Source: Argyresthia goedartella (taxonomy: Eukaryota > Arthropoda > Insecta > Lepidoptera > Argyresthiidae). From it: 64,000 nt of DNA. Positions 43,501 to 54,194 of this stretch are shown here, piece after piece. The notes beneath the pieces were generated by a model, which did not search any database, was not told the origin of the DNA, and worked only from the letters and a program-made list of their open reading frames with translations. The DNA lies in contig OX463809.1 of NCBI GenBank assembly GCA_949825045.1, positions 957,501-1,021,500 of the forward strand. The letters are read 5' to 3'. Every line of letters begins with the position of its first letter. Position 1 is the stretch's first letter. A program made the position numbers and the translations under genes.

Positions 43501-44648
43501 TAAAATATTAATTTAAGTACACAAAACATAAAAAGAAGTTTTATCCAAATACAATTTATTGGTAGTAAAATAGGTTCGTTTTGGGTGATCGTTCAAACAT
43601 AGGCCTTATTCGAAGCCGGAACTATTCTACAAAGCCCGACATTTAATTAAATAAAGATTATAATATAAAAAAATAAGTATAATAATAAAAATATATTAAA
43701 AAAATGTCTCATTAACTTTGAGACATACTTTCTGAGACTTCAGAATATAATTATTGTTCAAATAGTCGTAATTCATTGAACGCTGAAATCTTGATGATAG
43801 TAAATCGAAAGTTTACAGCGAACTCTACTTTTTCACGCCCACGAATACAAACAAAACATCTTCCCGCTCGTTAATCAGCATTGTTGCAAATAACTATTAA
43901 TCTCTGTCTAATTATACGACTACCCACACATGCACACACACGCTGCCTTACATTGTGCAGATGGGTCGTCAATCATGGCGTCAATCAGATGCGCGAGCGC
44001 TGGTTTAGTCGTATCGCACGTACCACGTAATATAAATACTACAGTAGTTAGGTTTCCTACAACGAGCGCTGGAGCTACACACACATAGACACAACTACGA
44101 ACTTTGACATCTTGTTCTCAAACCACTGAGCACGATGCACGCTGTTTGATCTATATCTATATATCGCCAAACTAGTCAAAGTTGTACGAATAAATTTGTC
44201 AAAATTCACCACCAATTAGTTTATCACCAGTCAAAAAAAATAGTGACATCTTTCAAAATCTTGATACCTGTCAAAAACAGTGACGGCAGTCAAAATTGTT
44301 TTGTTGATTGCTGAATTTAAGTAGAAAATAATGAGAGTAAATTACGTTACTTTTTTGTTTGTACCTAACTGTACTTACTTTGCTTATTTTTAAAGGAGTT
44401 TGGCCAGAAGGAAAAGGAATTCCTCGTAGCCAAATCAGTTTGGCGAAATAGTTTGGCCTTGAGGAAGAAGTGGTTCATCATATCGATCGGACGGGCCGGA
44501 ACATTTCTTTCACAGTCAACTTAGCTGAAATACGAATTTAGTGTGAAACCTGTAGGGCAGGTTAGGATAGGTTTGGCTTTTGATGTGCAAGTAGAGCGGA
44601 GCGAGAGGAGCGGGCCGGGCGGAGCTTGGGTTAGCTGAATAAAGATGT
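43501..44648. other. No gene recognised
   Basis: AT-rich at the left, with a CA-rich patch (ccacacatgcacacacacgc, 43924-43944). No ORF or repeat is supported. Confidence 0.4.
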
Positions 44649-44781
44649 GCTCAGGCCAGAGGTTGGCAACCTACGGCTCGGGAGGTGCATGCGGCTCCCA
44701 CGATGCAAAGATGCTGTTTTCTAGTCCTATGGGCATTATTTTTAATTATATTATTTTATTAGCTAAACCTATCTTTATATG

Positions 44782-44813
<32 letters not shown>

Positions 44814-44994
44814 ATTTATTTATCAAATTGCAGAGTTTTAAATACTTATCTAACTTAATGCACTACTTAAACCACTAAGGTTTGTATGTAGCACAAAATT
44901 AGTCTAGTGTATTATGTAGGTGGGTCGATAAAAACAATATGTATAAGCATGAAGTCAGTTGCTGGCTAAAAGGCAAAATACAGTTTGTGTACGA

Positions 44995-47900
44995 CTATGG
45001 AAGTAATGATATAAAGTATGATTTTAATTTGTGATTGATATTTTTGGGATGGATTGATGATTTGAGTTCCGGACAGAGACCGTTAAGAAGACGAGGAATT
45101 AGATAGCTAATTCGACGTTTCCCGTAAAAGTTATTTGCTCCTAAAGTCATCAGCTTTTTTTTCGTGCAGCTTCTGGTGCCGATTTTATGTGATAACGGTT
45201 TTTGGACGGATAAATTGAAGAATTGTTCTTTTAGTAGTGTGTATTCTACTTTGGTGTGTACTGGTAGTGTTTTACAGTATTTGAACAGTTTGAGCTTATC
45301 ATTGGAGTACTGGAGTCTGATTTTTGGAGGTACTATATTTTTTACAATTTTAATTTGTAGACGTAGTATGCAGTCTAGGGAAGTTTTATGCGTGAGTCCG
45401 TAGCTACTGAGCCCATAGGAGATTACGGAGTCTGCCAAAGCATTGTACAGCATTAACCTGATGTTAAAGGGCAGGCGATTTTTTATTATGTGCATGTTAG
45501 CCAGAAAAGCTCGAAGCTTTGTACACACCCGTTCTATATGACTATTCCAGTTAAACTTGTGATCTATTACCAGACCCAGGTAGACGTGCGAGTTGACGAG
45601 TTCTATATTGGGGCAGTGGCAAGATTTTGTAATATTTTGGTCATGCATACAAGTATGACTGTGTGATATGAGAGGTGTTTCGAGATTGCTTTTCATGTAG
45701 GGTGATTTAATGAGTATGAGTTTTGTTTTATTGCTGTTTAAAACTAAGCCCGAGTCATGACACCATTGCTTGAGCTTGTCGAAGTCAGCTTGAAGCATAC
45801 ACATCGCGGAGTTAACATCGTCACTGGCAATAATAAAGCATGTGTCATCAGCAAACTGATAAGCTGTGCAGGAGTCAAGGCATGTGCACATATCATTCAC
45901 ATAGGTGAGAAAATGCAAGGGCCCGAGCACCGAGCCCTGGGCGGTTCCTACTGCGGCTGGCCTTTGGTCACTGAGGCTATCATCTATCTTGACACAAGAG
46001 GATCTGTTACGGAGATAGCTTTCACACCAGCGTAGTAAGGGTCCCCTGATGCCATTTGCGTCCAACTTACCAATTAGCTTTTTGTGATCAAGAGTATCAA
46101 ATGCTCTGGAAAAGTCTATAAACAGGGCCAGGACTTGTTTTTTGTTATTTAGGTATGTATTAATATCATCCGTGAATTTGGAAAGTAACATAGTTGTATT
46201 TTTTTTGGGCTGAAAGCCAAATTGGCTTTTAGATATAATATTATTTTTTTGGTAGAACGAGTGGATCTGATCACAAACAAATTTTTCTATTATTTTGTCT
46301 ATTGATGACAGCAATGTGATAGGCCGATAGTCTGAAGCATTTTCGCGCTTTCCCTTTTTAAAAACTGGTCGTATGCATCCTATCTTGAGCCCATCAGGAT
46401 ATTGCCCTGTTTTAATAGCGGTGTTAATAAGATTACATATAGCTGAGGCAATATTATTAGTAACTTTTTTTATGTCAATAACCCTGACTCCGTCAAGCCC
46501 CGGGGCTTTGTGATCATTCAATTGTTTGATAACCTTCGATATTTTGTCTGGTGTAGCTTTTTGGTAATATATACTTACACTAGACGTCCTATTGCGCTGT
46601 GCATTGCTTAGATTTATATTGCAGTTGGGTAGTATGTTCTGCACAGATTCATCAAAGGTATCAGCAAAAATGTTGGCTATCTCTTTAGAAGTAATATTTT
46701 GCGAGCTAAATGCGTTAAGAATGGCTTGGTCAATGGGGTTTGAAGTTCTACCACACATACTATTAAGAATTTGCCACATTTTCCTAGAATTTGAGAAATT
46801 ATTTTCTATTTGTTTTTTATAGTATGTATTTCTACTGTGTTCTATAACTTTATGTGTTTTATTTCGTATTGTGTTGTAAGCTAATCTTTTTTCTACATTA
46901 CTAGTATCTTTTTTCCATATATTAAATGCTATATCTCGTTTTTCACACAATGTTATAATGTTACTAGTGATCCAAGGTTCACAAAACCGTTTTTTTGGTA
47001 AATTATGTGTTATTGTTTTAGCCACGTTTAACGCTCTGGTGAAGTTTGTTATTAGAAATTTGTAAATATCGTCCGGATCTTTCATATCATCAGTGGAATC
47101 CCAGTTTATTTTGTGTAACTCGTTCAACATAATATCACCTCGGTGCATAGTCGATTTTTGTTTGTTTCTACGAGCAGCCTGTATGTGACTCGATGAGCCA
47201 GCAACCGGTCTTGCGCACGCGGCGATGGTCACTACGCGATGGTCCGCCAGTACTGTATCAATAGCGGCCGAGTATTGGTCTAATGTGGGGAGGCGGGCAA
47301 AAATATGATCAATGCACGACTTGGATACTTTGTTTTTTCTCATTTCTATGCGTGTATAGTCAGAGACTCCACACATCAAACCGAACCCGGACAACATGTC
47401 TAGATAATAATCCCTATGCTTTGATATGGTCTTTAGATCTATATTTGTATCGCCTATGATCAGAATACAATCATCTTTACAATCGCTCATAATCAAGTGT
47501 TCAAGTTCCGTGATAAATAATTGTTTACTGAGTGATGGTGGTCTGTATATCGCACATACAGAGATAGCACAGTACGGGGTTTTTAGAGTACCTGTTATAT
47601 TTTCGAAGTAATGTGTCTTAGTTTGTTTACGGGTGAATTTGAGACAGTTTTTAACATAAATAATAATACCGCCACCCTTACAATGATTACGTAGTTGTGT
47701 GTATATGTTAAATCCAGGGATGTTGAACAGATTAGATATGCCTTCTGAAATATTAACTTCTGTGACCACAACAACATCGAGTGGAGGCTTACACGAGTCG
47801 ATGATTTGTATTAATTTAGGGAAATTTAATATCATTGAGCGAATGTTAACATGCAGACAAAATAAATGAATGTTTGATAATGAAGTGGTTGGTATTTTTT

Positions 47901-48021
47901 CCAGGTACGACTTTATATTTATACAATCAAAGATTTCGTTGATATTAGAATTAGAAGCCATAAGTATGGAATGATAGGTTTTATGTTTATGTGAGTAAGT
48001 ATACTTAGTTATAGATGTCAA
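44995..48021 (-). CDS. LINE-2 ORF2: endonuclease plus reverse transcriptase (1008 aa)
   Basis: The intact frame starts at 48021, six nt after the ORF1 stop. The endonuclease spans residues about 45-290: LHVNIRSM, DVVVVTEVNIS (Glu), GGGIIIYVKN, ILIIGDTNIDL and LADHRVVTI (Asp-His pair). The reverse transcriptase spans about 480-760: DYRPITLLSSIDKIIEKFV, LFIDFSRAFDTLDH (motif A), AVGTAQGSVLGPLHFL (motif B, with a TAQG start where most copies have VPQG) and YQFADDTCFI near residue 722 (motif C). The element lost its 5' part, but the ORF could still make protein. Its lack of decay implies recent insertion. Confidence 0.92.
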   Translation of the reverse strand: MTSITKYTYSHKHKTYHSILMASNSNINEIFDCINIKSYLEKIPTTSLSNIHLFCLHVNIRSMILNFPKLIQIIDSCKPPLDVVVVTEVNISEGISNLFNIPGFNIYTQLRNHCKGGGIIIYVKNCLKFTRKQTKTHYFENITGTLKTPYCAISVCAIYRPPSLSKQLFITELEHLIMSDCKDDCILIIGDTNIDLKTISKHRDYYLDMLSGFGLMCGVSDYTRIEMRKNKVSKSCIDHIFARLPTLDQYSAAIDTVLADHRVVTIAACARPVAGSSSHIQAARRNKQKSTMHRGDIMLNELHKINWDSTDDMKDPDDIYKFLITNFTRALNVAKTITHNLPKKRFCEPWITSNIITLCEKRDIAFNIWKKDTSNVEKRLAYNTIRNKTHKVIEHSRNTYYKKQIENNFSNSRKMWQILNSMCGRTSNPIDQAILNAFSSQNITSKEIANIFADTFDESVQNILPNCNINLSNAQRNRTSSVSIYYQKATPDKISKVIKQLNDHKAPGLDGVRVIDIKKVTNNIASAICNLINTAIKTGQYPDGLKIGCIRPVFKKGKRENASDYRPITLLSSIDKIIEKFVCDQIHSFYQKNNIISKSQFGFQPKKNTTMLLSKFTDDINTYLNNKKQVLALFIDFSRAFDTLDHKKLIGKLDANGIRGPLLRWCESYLRNRSSCVKIDDSLSDQRPAAVGTAQGSVLGPLHFLTYVNDMCTCLDSCTAYQFADDTCFIIASDDVNSAMCMLQADFDKLKQWCHDSGLVLNSNKTKLILIKSPYMKSNLETPLISHSHTCMHDQNITKSCHCPNIELVNSHVYLGLVIDHKFNWNSHIERVCTKLRAFLANMHIIKNRLPFNIRLMLYNALADSVISYGLSSYGLTHKTSLDCILRLQIKIVKNIVPPKIRLQYSNDKLKLFKYCKTLPVHTKVEYTLLKEQFFNLSVQKPLSHKIGTRSCTKKKLMTLGANNFYGKRRISYLIPRLLNGLCPELKSSIHPKNINHKLKSYFISLLP

Positions 48022-48026
48022 TAGAA

Positions 48027-48338
48027 TTACACAACTAGCTTTTCAATGTCGGTTGGCGATCGAATTGCGTAAATTTTACTTTTGTCGGTCTTCCGGCAGA
48101 GTATTTTGCCGTCTTTGCACCAAATGAACCGAAAGGTACCTCCGAGCTGTTGCCTTGTATTATACAGCAGTGTCTTCGTGTGTATGGTGAGAGCTTCTCG
48201 AATGTACACTGGATTCGCAGAAGCAGGGTTATCACGCGGCGACGCCGATGAGCTCTGGATGTCTTTCAGGTCTCTCACGGTCAATTTGTCTCTTTTTGCA
48301 GCTGATATCCACTGTTCTCGAGCTTCCGGTGACTTCAT
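48027..48338 (-). CDS. LINE-2 ORF1 C-terminal fragment, Baculo_FP-like
   Basis: It ends six nt before ORF2. The visible sequence has EAREQWISAAKRDKLTVRDL, ANPVYIREALTIHTKTLLYN and FRFIWCKDGKILCRKTDKSK: an RNA-binding Baculo_FP-type fold pattern (aromatic-xx-W-x-K-x-GKI-x-x-RK) parallel to that of LINE-1 ORF1. The frame stays open to about 48360 and then meets the TA repeat, so the N-terminal part is missing. Codon 48338 is internal. Confidence 0.7.
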   Translation of the reverse strand: MKSPEAREQWISAAKRDKLTVRDLKDIQSSSASPRDNPASANPVYIREALTIHTKTLLYNTRQQLGGTFRFIWCKDGKILCRKTDKSKIYAIRSPTDIEKLVV

Positions 48339-48364
48339 CTCTATATAGATCTGACCTGGTTTTT

Positions 48365-48368
<4 letters not shown>

Positions 48369-48432
<64 letters not shown>
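48369..48432. repeat. (TA)n microsatellite, 64 bp
   Basis: Uninterrupted TA dinucleotides at the 5' edge of LINE-2, matching the shorter TA run at its 3' edge. Confidence 0.95.
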
Positions 48433-48435
<3 letters not shown>

Positions 48436-48740
48436 ATTACCGACTGATTGTATTATTCCAGCAGTTTAAAAAAAAAAACAATTTTCATATGAGCTACTTA
48501 AGACTTCAGCCAAAAACACCACTTTAGCCGTCGAATTTAGCACTGATTATTATCAAGAAATAATTGATTATGGATTCTTACTGGATCAAACAAAACTAAA
48601 TTTTTAGCGACTCTTTAAAAACTAAGAAATTTTGTAAATTGTAATTGTTGGCTCTTTCGGCTCAATATGTTACTGAACCCTGGCCTAGGCAGATCTCGAT
48701 TGGCCCGGTCAGACATCGTACTGTGTTTGCATACAACCAA

Positions 48741-48855
48741 ACATAGCGTCACGCCTTTTCCCATACGGGGTGGCAGAGGCACAATTGTGCCCACACTTAG
48801 CCAGTTATTCAGTACCCATTTGGCGGGATAGCCCATCGCCAAAGCTACGAAGGTT
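48741..48855 (-). repeat. tRNA-headed SINE, copy 4 (reverse, truncated)
   Basis: acatagcgtcacgccttttc, ggcacaattgtgcccacact and gatagcccatcgcc are the complement of the family's 3' half; the tRNA head is missing. Confidence 0.7.
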
Positions 48856-49973
48856 TCCGTTAGATGTCTGATGTAGTCAGAGTCGTTTAGTCGGTAAATG
48901 TCTTATTCCCAAAATTACTACCTATAGTTTAGAAATGACGAATTCGCTAAACTAATTCTTAACTAATTCTCTTATATCTTGTTTATGTTCCCCTCTGCTG
49001 TGCCATCTTGTGTGTTTTGTTTTTATTTGTTTATTTATTTATTTGGCTGTGCTTATGTTTTTACTTTCTAATTATTATTATTTTTATTACACTGACCAAT
49101 ATCATTTAATATATTCATTGTATTGTATTGACAGCATTTATACAAGTATTATATCATATGACTATTTATTACAGTGCTGAGGTGTTTCACCTTAGCATTA
49201 TGCTGAGTCAGCTGCCACTTTACAGCTGCTGAGGTGGATCGCGCTAACGGTTTTGGCAGGCGGTTGAAACCTTTAGGCAACTTAGGTCTATCAGGAAAAT
49301 TGACAATTTCTTTAAAATTTGCGAAATGTTCCATTTGATATATTTCGTAATATGTCCAATTCGTAAAAGTATGTCCACTTATATCAGAATTCAAATTGGT
49401 GGTGATTTTACGAATTGGACATTCCCCGACTAAACGCACGCAGGCGGATCAAATAGATCTACACATTCTAAGCAACCAGAAATACGTGCTCAGCGAGTCT
49501 CACAATTGTGTCAACATCACTGCTGACGCAAAGGATGTTATTATAATTTTCACACTTTGGCTGTGAAGGTATTTCTGGTTGTTTATGATGTATATTTAAT
49601 TGAGTATTTTGCGGGCTATATATCTGATGCTATCTGTACATGGTGTACACGAGCTATACTTCTGTAGATAAATCTTTAGTGGGTTTATGGTGCAAGCCCA
49701 GCAGAGATTGTTTAGCGATTTGCACATGCAGATGGTTGCAGGGCTCGCGATGTTTAGATTTGCGTAATTCCGGACGCGCTAAGATAGGCCTGGCCGAGCT
49801 GGTGATATCGGAATTAGGCAAATTTCGAGGAATTGAGGGAATCATTTTAAGAACAAGAACAATATATAGGCTGGACCATAAAGAATATTTCTGTTCCAAT
49901 CTGTAGTGTTTGTGTAAGAGCAACATTTCGTTTCAGCTTCGGCAAATTGCGTTCGTATGTCTGTCCGGCTGTT
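48856..49973. other. No gene recognised
   Basis: AT-rich to mixed sequence; ORFs of up to 96 codons show no family features. Confidence 0.4.
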
Positions 49974-50040
49974 CTCCTCAAATCAAATCAAATCAAATAA
50001 GTTTATTTGCATGATTTTTGGTAACAATATTGGATCTTAA
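49974..50040 (-). repeat. 3' tail of a LINE or SINE (reverse)
   Basis: Four to five CAAAT units then aagtttatttgcatg; on the minus strand this is an element ending in (ATTTG)n, the tail style also seen at LINE-3. Confidence 0.5.
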
Positions 50041-50089
50041 TTTTATACATTTTCATCGCAAAAATCTGCCTTTTCAGGCGTACAAATAT

Positions 50090-51035
50090 TGAGGCCGCTT
50101 TTCTCTACCGATTCCCATTAATTGTATGTGAGCAGGTTCGATAATTAAGTGGTCTTTTATCGATTCAGATTTTGGCAAATTATCAAATTGTCGCATATAT
50201 GGGGTTTGAAAATGTAAAAAAAATATATAGTTCAGGCATTTCGAAGATTAAAACACTTTTTGTTATAATTTATTATGACGCAACTTTTTTGTCCGAACAA
50301 TTTGTTCATCCGATAAACTTCAAGGGGTCGGGGGTTTGAGGAGGTGGAACATATCACTGAGTCATATCACTCCACTCCACTATAGTACTTTTCATTAAAC
50401 GGATGTTAAGCCTCTTGGACTTCATGAGGTTCTGATGTCGCACGTCAATATGGGAATTGCGATCTTATTATACAATGAACCACATGAAACTAATTGTCGT
50501 TTCATGTCGTTCATTGTATACTATGATCATTGTATAGTCATTGGACTAAGTATATCTAAATAAAATCCCTTTCTAATCTTTCCAAGATGTCCTTTCTGAT
50601 AGACCTTTACTTTACATACATGCTCCTATGCACCCAAAACTACCTGAAAGCGACGATAACAAGAATATCGGAGTGACCACTCCCAAAGGATTTACAGATC
50701 CTATACTGAATAAAAACAATTGACTTAGCGACCGAAGCGAGCGAAGCGTCTCCGTTTCAGGATTGGTCAAAAAGGGATGTGTGTCCGGATGTTATCCTGT
50801 ACAGGCCGCATTTCTCAAGTGATTCTTGTGATGTTTTATGAGTAGGTTCGATAATTATATAGTTTTTTTGGTCGATTCAGTTTATGGATTTTTTTCAAAA
50901 TTGCGGAGATGTGGGTGTTTTAAAATTTCAAAAAACCGCTACAGTCGAAACAGCTTGATGGATTTTAACAAATGATGAGTCGCTGGATTTGTAGAGCTCG
51001 AGAGAGTAACAGGCTGTATAATTTAATGAAAAGTC
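50090..51035. repeat. Two related unclassified repeat segments
   Basis: gagcaggttcgataattaag / cgattcag (50131-50166) recurs as gagtaggttcgataattata / cgattcag (50840-50879). The later segment also has gattttaacaaatgatgagt, which resembles gattttaacaaatgaggtgt at 1397. No ORF; the family is unknown. Confidence 0.5.
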
Positions 51036-51039
51036 AATA

Positions 51040-51145
51040 GGTTGGGTTCAAGACCGTAAAATGTAGATTACAAAGTTATTGGTGCGGCTACTTTCATACT
51101 CCATTTAAGTAACCAGGTGCATTCATAACTTTGTATGTGTTATTA
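51040..51145 (-). repeat. Lepidopteran repeat, internal fragment (reverse)
   Basis: tacaaagttattggtgcggc and aagtaaccaggtgcattcat are the complement of the interior of the 19565 copy. Confidence 0.6.
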
Positions 51146-51169
51146 AAAGAAAATGTCACTCGCGAGGTC

Positions 51170-51600
51170 TACAGCTCACAGAGACACTAGTAAATAAAAT
51201 AATTGTAGCCCTTTAATGTCCCCACCGAGGGGCTCGCGCCTTTACACGGATACGAGTAAGATTGAGCCATACTCCACCACGCTGGCTCAGTACGGGCTGA
51301 TGGAGGGGTGTCGGGCTAGTGGCCAATCCAACTGACACAAGTCATCAAGCTGCCCTATTAGGGCCTCTGACACAGCTTTACGACTACTTACACCGAGTAG
51401 CGATAGTAGCCGGGACCTGCAGCTTAACGTGTCATCCGAAATACGGAATGCTCCCGAAACAAATGCCACGTAGAGAAAGGGACACCCAACCAGTACACGT
51501 CTCGGCCAGATGTTGCTACCCGCACGAACGTTTCCGATGTGCGAATATACCTCTAAAATACCTACATTAAACTCTTTACCGGTCCCCAGCGCAAACTCTC
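51170..51600. other. GC-richer segment without identified function
   Basis: No coding signature on either strand and no match elsewhere in the window. Its composition differs from the flanks (ccccaccgaggggctcgcgc), suggesting an inserted retroelement fragment that I cannot classify. Confidence 0.3.
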
Positions 51601-52238
51601 CAGTGATGAAAATACAGGTTATCTATTGCATTATTCCGAGGTACTACTTAGGCTTTGAAACTCTCGCTGTATAGCAATAGATGCTGGTTTTCCCTGAAGA
51701 GCTTAGTAAGAAGTTAGGTCGTTGGGAGAGCGCTGAATGCCATAACATGTACTTTCGTTAGGAACACATTCGTAGTTTTTATTCTAGAACAGTCAGTATT
51801 TTGTGCAATTTAAAATTCTTTAGCTCTTATGAAGAGATTAGGTGACCATTACAAAAGTAGCCTTACTCTTGGGATACTTTTATTTAGTTGGTCAAATTGA
51901 CTTGGAAATAGTTGTTAATAATAATGATTAGTGGCCCTGTGGGCAGTAGACCATGCTAACAGGGGGGACTGCGATCCTATCTATTGACTTTTCACGAAAA
52001 TAGTTATAGTCCATTTCACTCACTCTCATGGTCTGTATAGATCCTCTTTACTAATCCGTCTCTTACTTCGAGGAGTCCAAACTTGGTATGTTTTGAAAAT
52101 ATTTTTTGGATTTTTAGAAAACATAACTGTAGTATTTTTTTAGAACCGGCTCATGAAACCCTTTAATTTGATATTTCACACGAAAGGTTACAGAAAAAAA
52201 AAACAAATCCCATACAAAAAATTAATGACGTCATAACT
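51601..52238. other. No gene recognised
   Basis: Mixed AT-rich DNA; nothing supported. Confidence 0.4.
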
Positions 52239-52256
52239 CCCCCCCCCCCCCCCCCC
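52239..52256. repeat. Homopolymer of 18 C
   Basis: Uninterrupted C run. Confidence 0.95.
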
Positions 52257-52493
52257 AAATCGAGAAAAGTTTTCAAGTTTACAAACAAAAAAATCTTTTA
52301 ATTCAAGGAACACGTGCGCCAAGTTTTGTGAGGATTGCTAGAAAACTGTGGCCCCTAGACCGGAACTGACAGACATAGAGACAGACGAAAGCAAAATCGG
52401 CCTCCTATCTTGTCGAAATGGAGCCCTTCGCTCGCTCGGTCAATTAAATAAAGTCCATAATATGTAGGTGGGATGTCACTCCGTGTCACCGAC

Positions 52494-52585
52494 TCACTGT
52501 ACAGCTAGGGATTTGTTCCTAGCTGTACAGTGACCTTAATGAAGGACTCTAGGCGTAGAAATGCCTAGAGTCCTTCATTAAGGTC
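52494..52585. repeat. Two adjacent perfect hairpins
   Basis: Hairpin 1: TCACTGTACAGCTAGG (52494-52509) pairs exactly with 52518-52533, loop 8 nt. Hairpin 2: a 23-bp arm (52532-52554, beginning GACCTTAATGAAGGACTC) pairs exactly with 52563-52585, loop 8 nt. The two structures overlap by 2 nt. No mismatch occurs in 39 bp of stem. There is no ORF and no copy elsewhere in the window. Confidence 0.9.
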
Positions 52586-52639
52586 TAAACTAGGATTATT
52601 GCACCGTGATAGATGATAGATTATAAACTAACGGTTTCG

Positions 52640-53150
52640 ACAATCTTACGGTGACATATACATCATAGTCATCATACTTGCGCAGCCCGAAGATAAACCG
52701 AATCCCGAGGTTTTGAAGTCGTTCGAGTTTGTTCAGTTGTTCTTCGTTCGAACTGATGCAGCAAACATCCGCGTAATCGCAGGAAGTACTGCAATCTCAC
52801 CAACATGGGGTGACCAGGATTACAATTGATCAAATACAACCCCTAGATTCTTGGCCTTCTCGCTGTAGGTGTTACTTTTATACAATATAGGGCCGACGGG
52901 CATTTTTTGACGGAGACCGCTAGTATTGCCCTCCTTACTGCGCCGATTCCGACATGGATGAAGTTAAATGGTGAGTTGAGGGCTCTAGGGCCTTGGACCG
53001 TAGGTTAAGAAGGTAGCATCCTTGACGAGGGGGTCCATCGCGACAGGGGGAGTTGCAAAGAAGTTATTGAGACCCCCGAGGTCGACATTTCCGGCAGCCA
53101 AGTCCTGGGACTTACCTAAGAGTCTTCAGGAAGTTCCAGACCTGTGCTGG
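52640..53150 (-). pseudogene. Decayed LINE pol fragment
   Basis: In broken frames the minus strand reads QVWNFLKTLR, DLAAGNVDLGGLNNFFATPP, then VAMDPLVKDATF, and further on VSVKKCPSALY and KPRDSVYLRAAQV. These resemble endonuclease-RT linker and RT regions of an I/Jockey-group LINE. Heavily mutated, with pieces missing. Confidence 0.45.
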
Positions 53151-54190
53151 AGTATAGCTTCGCTAGTAGGATTTGCATCTTTTTATTTAAATTTTTCAAG
53201 CTTGTTACTCCTATTTTTTAATAATCGATACAGCAAAATCGATTCGATCAAGAAAAGACTGATGAAATATAATGATGTTTGTATTTTTTTCTACATTTCC
53301 TCGTTTACTTACTCACATAATTTTAAAGTCCAAGTTGATTAGATATTATTTATGCAACTTCGTATAAAAGTTACTTTTCAACATTTCCTTGAAATATAGT
53401 TAAGTCCGGAATGGGAATTAATCGAACGATCGTAATGAATGAATTGAATGTTTTCTACACAGCGGCAACCCACCAAGTTTCATATTGAGTTTTATTTTTT
53501 TATTTCAGGGAAGATTATACAGCACCTAAGAGCTTCATCACACAGATAGGCAAAGCTTATCCCCGGTGGATGTAAAGTGAAGTAACGAGGAATCCAGAAC
53601 AAAAATAAATACTGACTCTCACATTACAGAGACTAGTGTTGTGACCTATTTTCACCCGATTTTTACTATTTGTTTCGTAAAAGGTGTATTCTGAACATTT
53701 ACACACTCACAATATCTATGCACAAAATGTATTCGTGACGTTTTCAACAGACACACATACACAGACAGAAATACGCTTCATTGCGCCCCCCCGCGCGGTG
53801 TGTGACCGTGATGAAGTTTATTGTCCCTTTTGTTTTTCACCACCAACGAAAAAAGAGGGGTATTATATGTTTGGAAGCGTCTGTCAGTCTGTGTGTGTCT
53901 GTCCGTAGCACCCTAGCAGTCAACCGGCTGGACGGATTTCAACGCGGTTCGGTAACTGGTAGTAGACTTCCCTGCGATGAGTTTAAGCTATGTTTTAACA
54001 AAATCGGTTTATTGGCTGGAAAGTTCAGCTTAACAAGGAAACAGGTCAACCAAATTATTGACTAAAGACCTGCATCAAGAAGTCCCGCTGTGCCATATTG
54101 AACAGATGAAATAACAGATGCATGCTGTCACATACAGCCGATAAGCTATTCTCATAATCAGGCCATTATAGGTTATATTTGCTGTTTCGG
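53151..54190. other. No gene; repeat traces only
   Basis: Near 53875-53960 there is gtctgtcagtctgtgtgtgt and ggctggacggatttcaacgc, a motif style shared with other interspersed repeats in the window. No supportable gene. Confidence 0.35.
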
Positions 54191-54194
54191 GGGT

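Larger units (their letters stand above)
44798..48360 (-). mobile_element. LINE-2: Jockey/CR1-group retrotransposon inserted in a (TA)n tract
   Basis: The minus strand holds an ORF1 remnant, an intact ORF2 and a 3' UTR ending with AATAAATAAA and a run of about 16 A (44798-44813). TA repeats stand on both sides (44780-44797 and 48369-48432), so the target was probably a TA microsatellite and the duplication is hidden in it. The 5' truncation lies in ORF1. Confidence 0.85.
44657..48682. mobile_element. Candidate non-autonomous hAT element holding LINE-2
   Basis: Left end CAGAGGTTGGCAACCTACGG; right end on the minus strand CAGGGTTCAGTAACATATTG. Both start CAG-G as many hAT ends do, and both reach a GAGCCG/CGGCTC motif within 35 bp. 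The flanking octamers are GCTCAGGC (44649) and GCCTAGGC (48683), six of eight identical. Without LINE-2 the element would be only about 460 bp. Confidence 0.45.

Noticed and set aside
48248..48436. ORF ending in a YIYIYI run
   Set aside because: Translation of the TA microsatellite.
51287..51570. Small ORFs on both strands in the GC-richer segment
   Set aside because: Overlapping opposed frames with no motif; no reason to prefer either.
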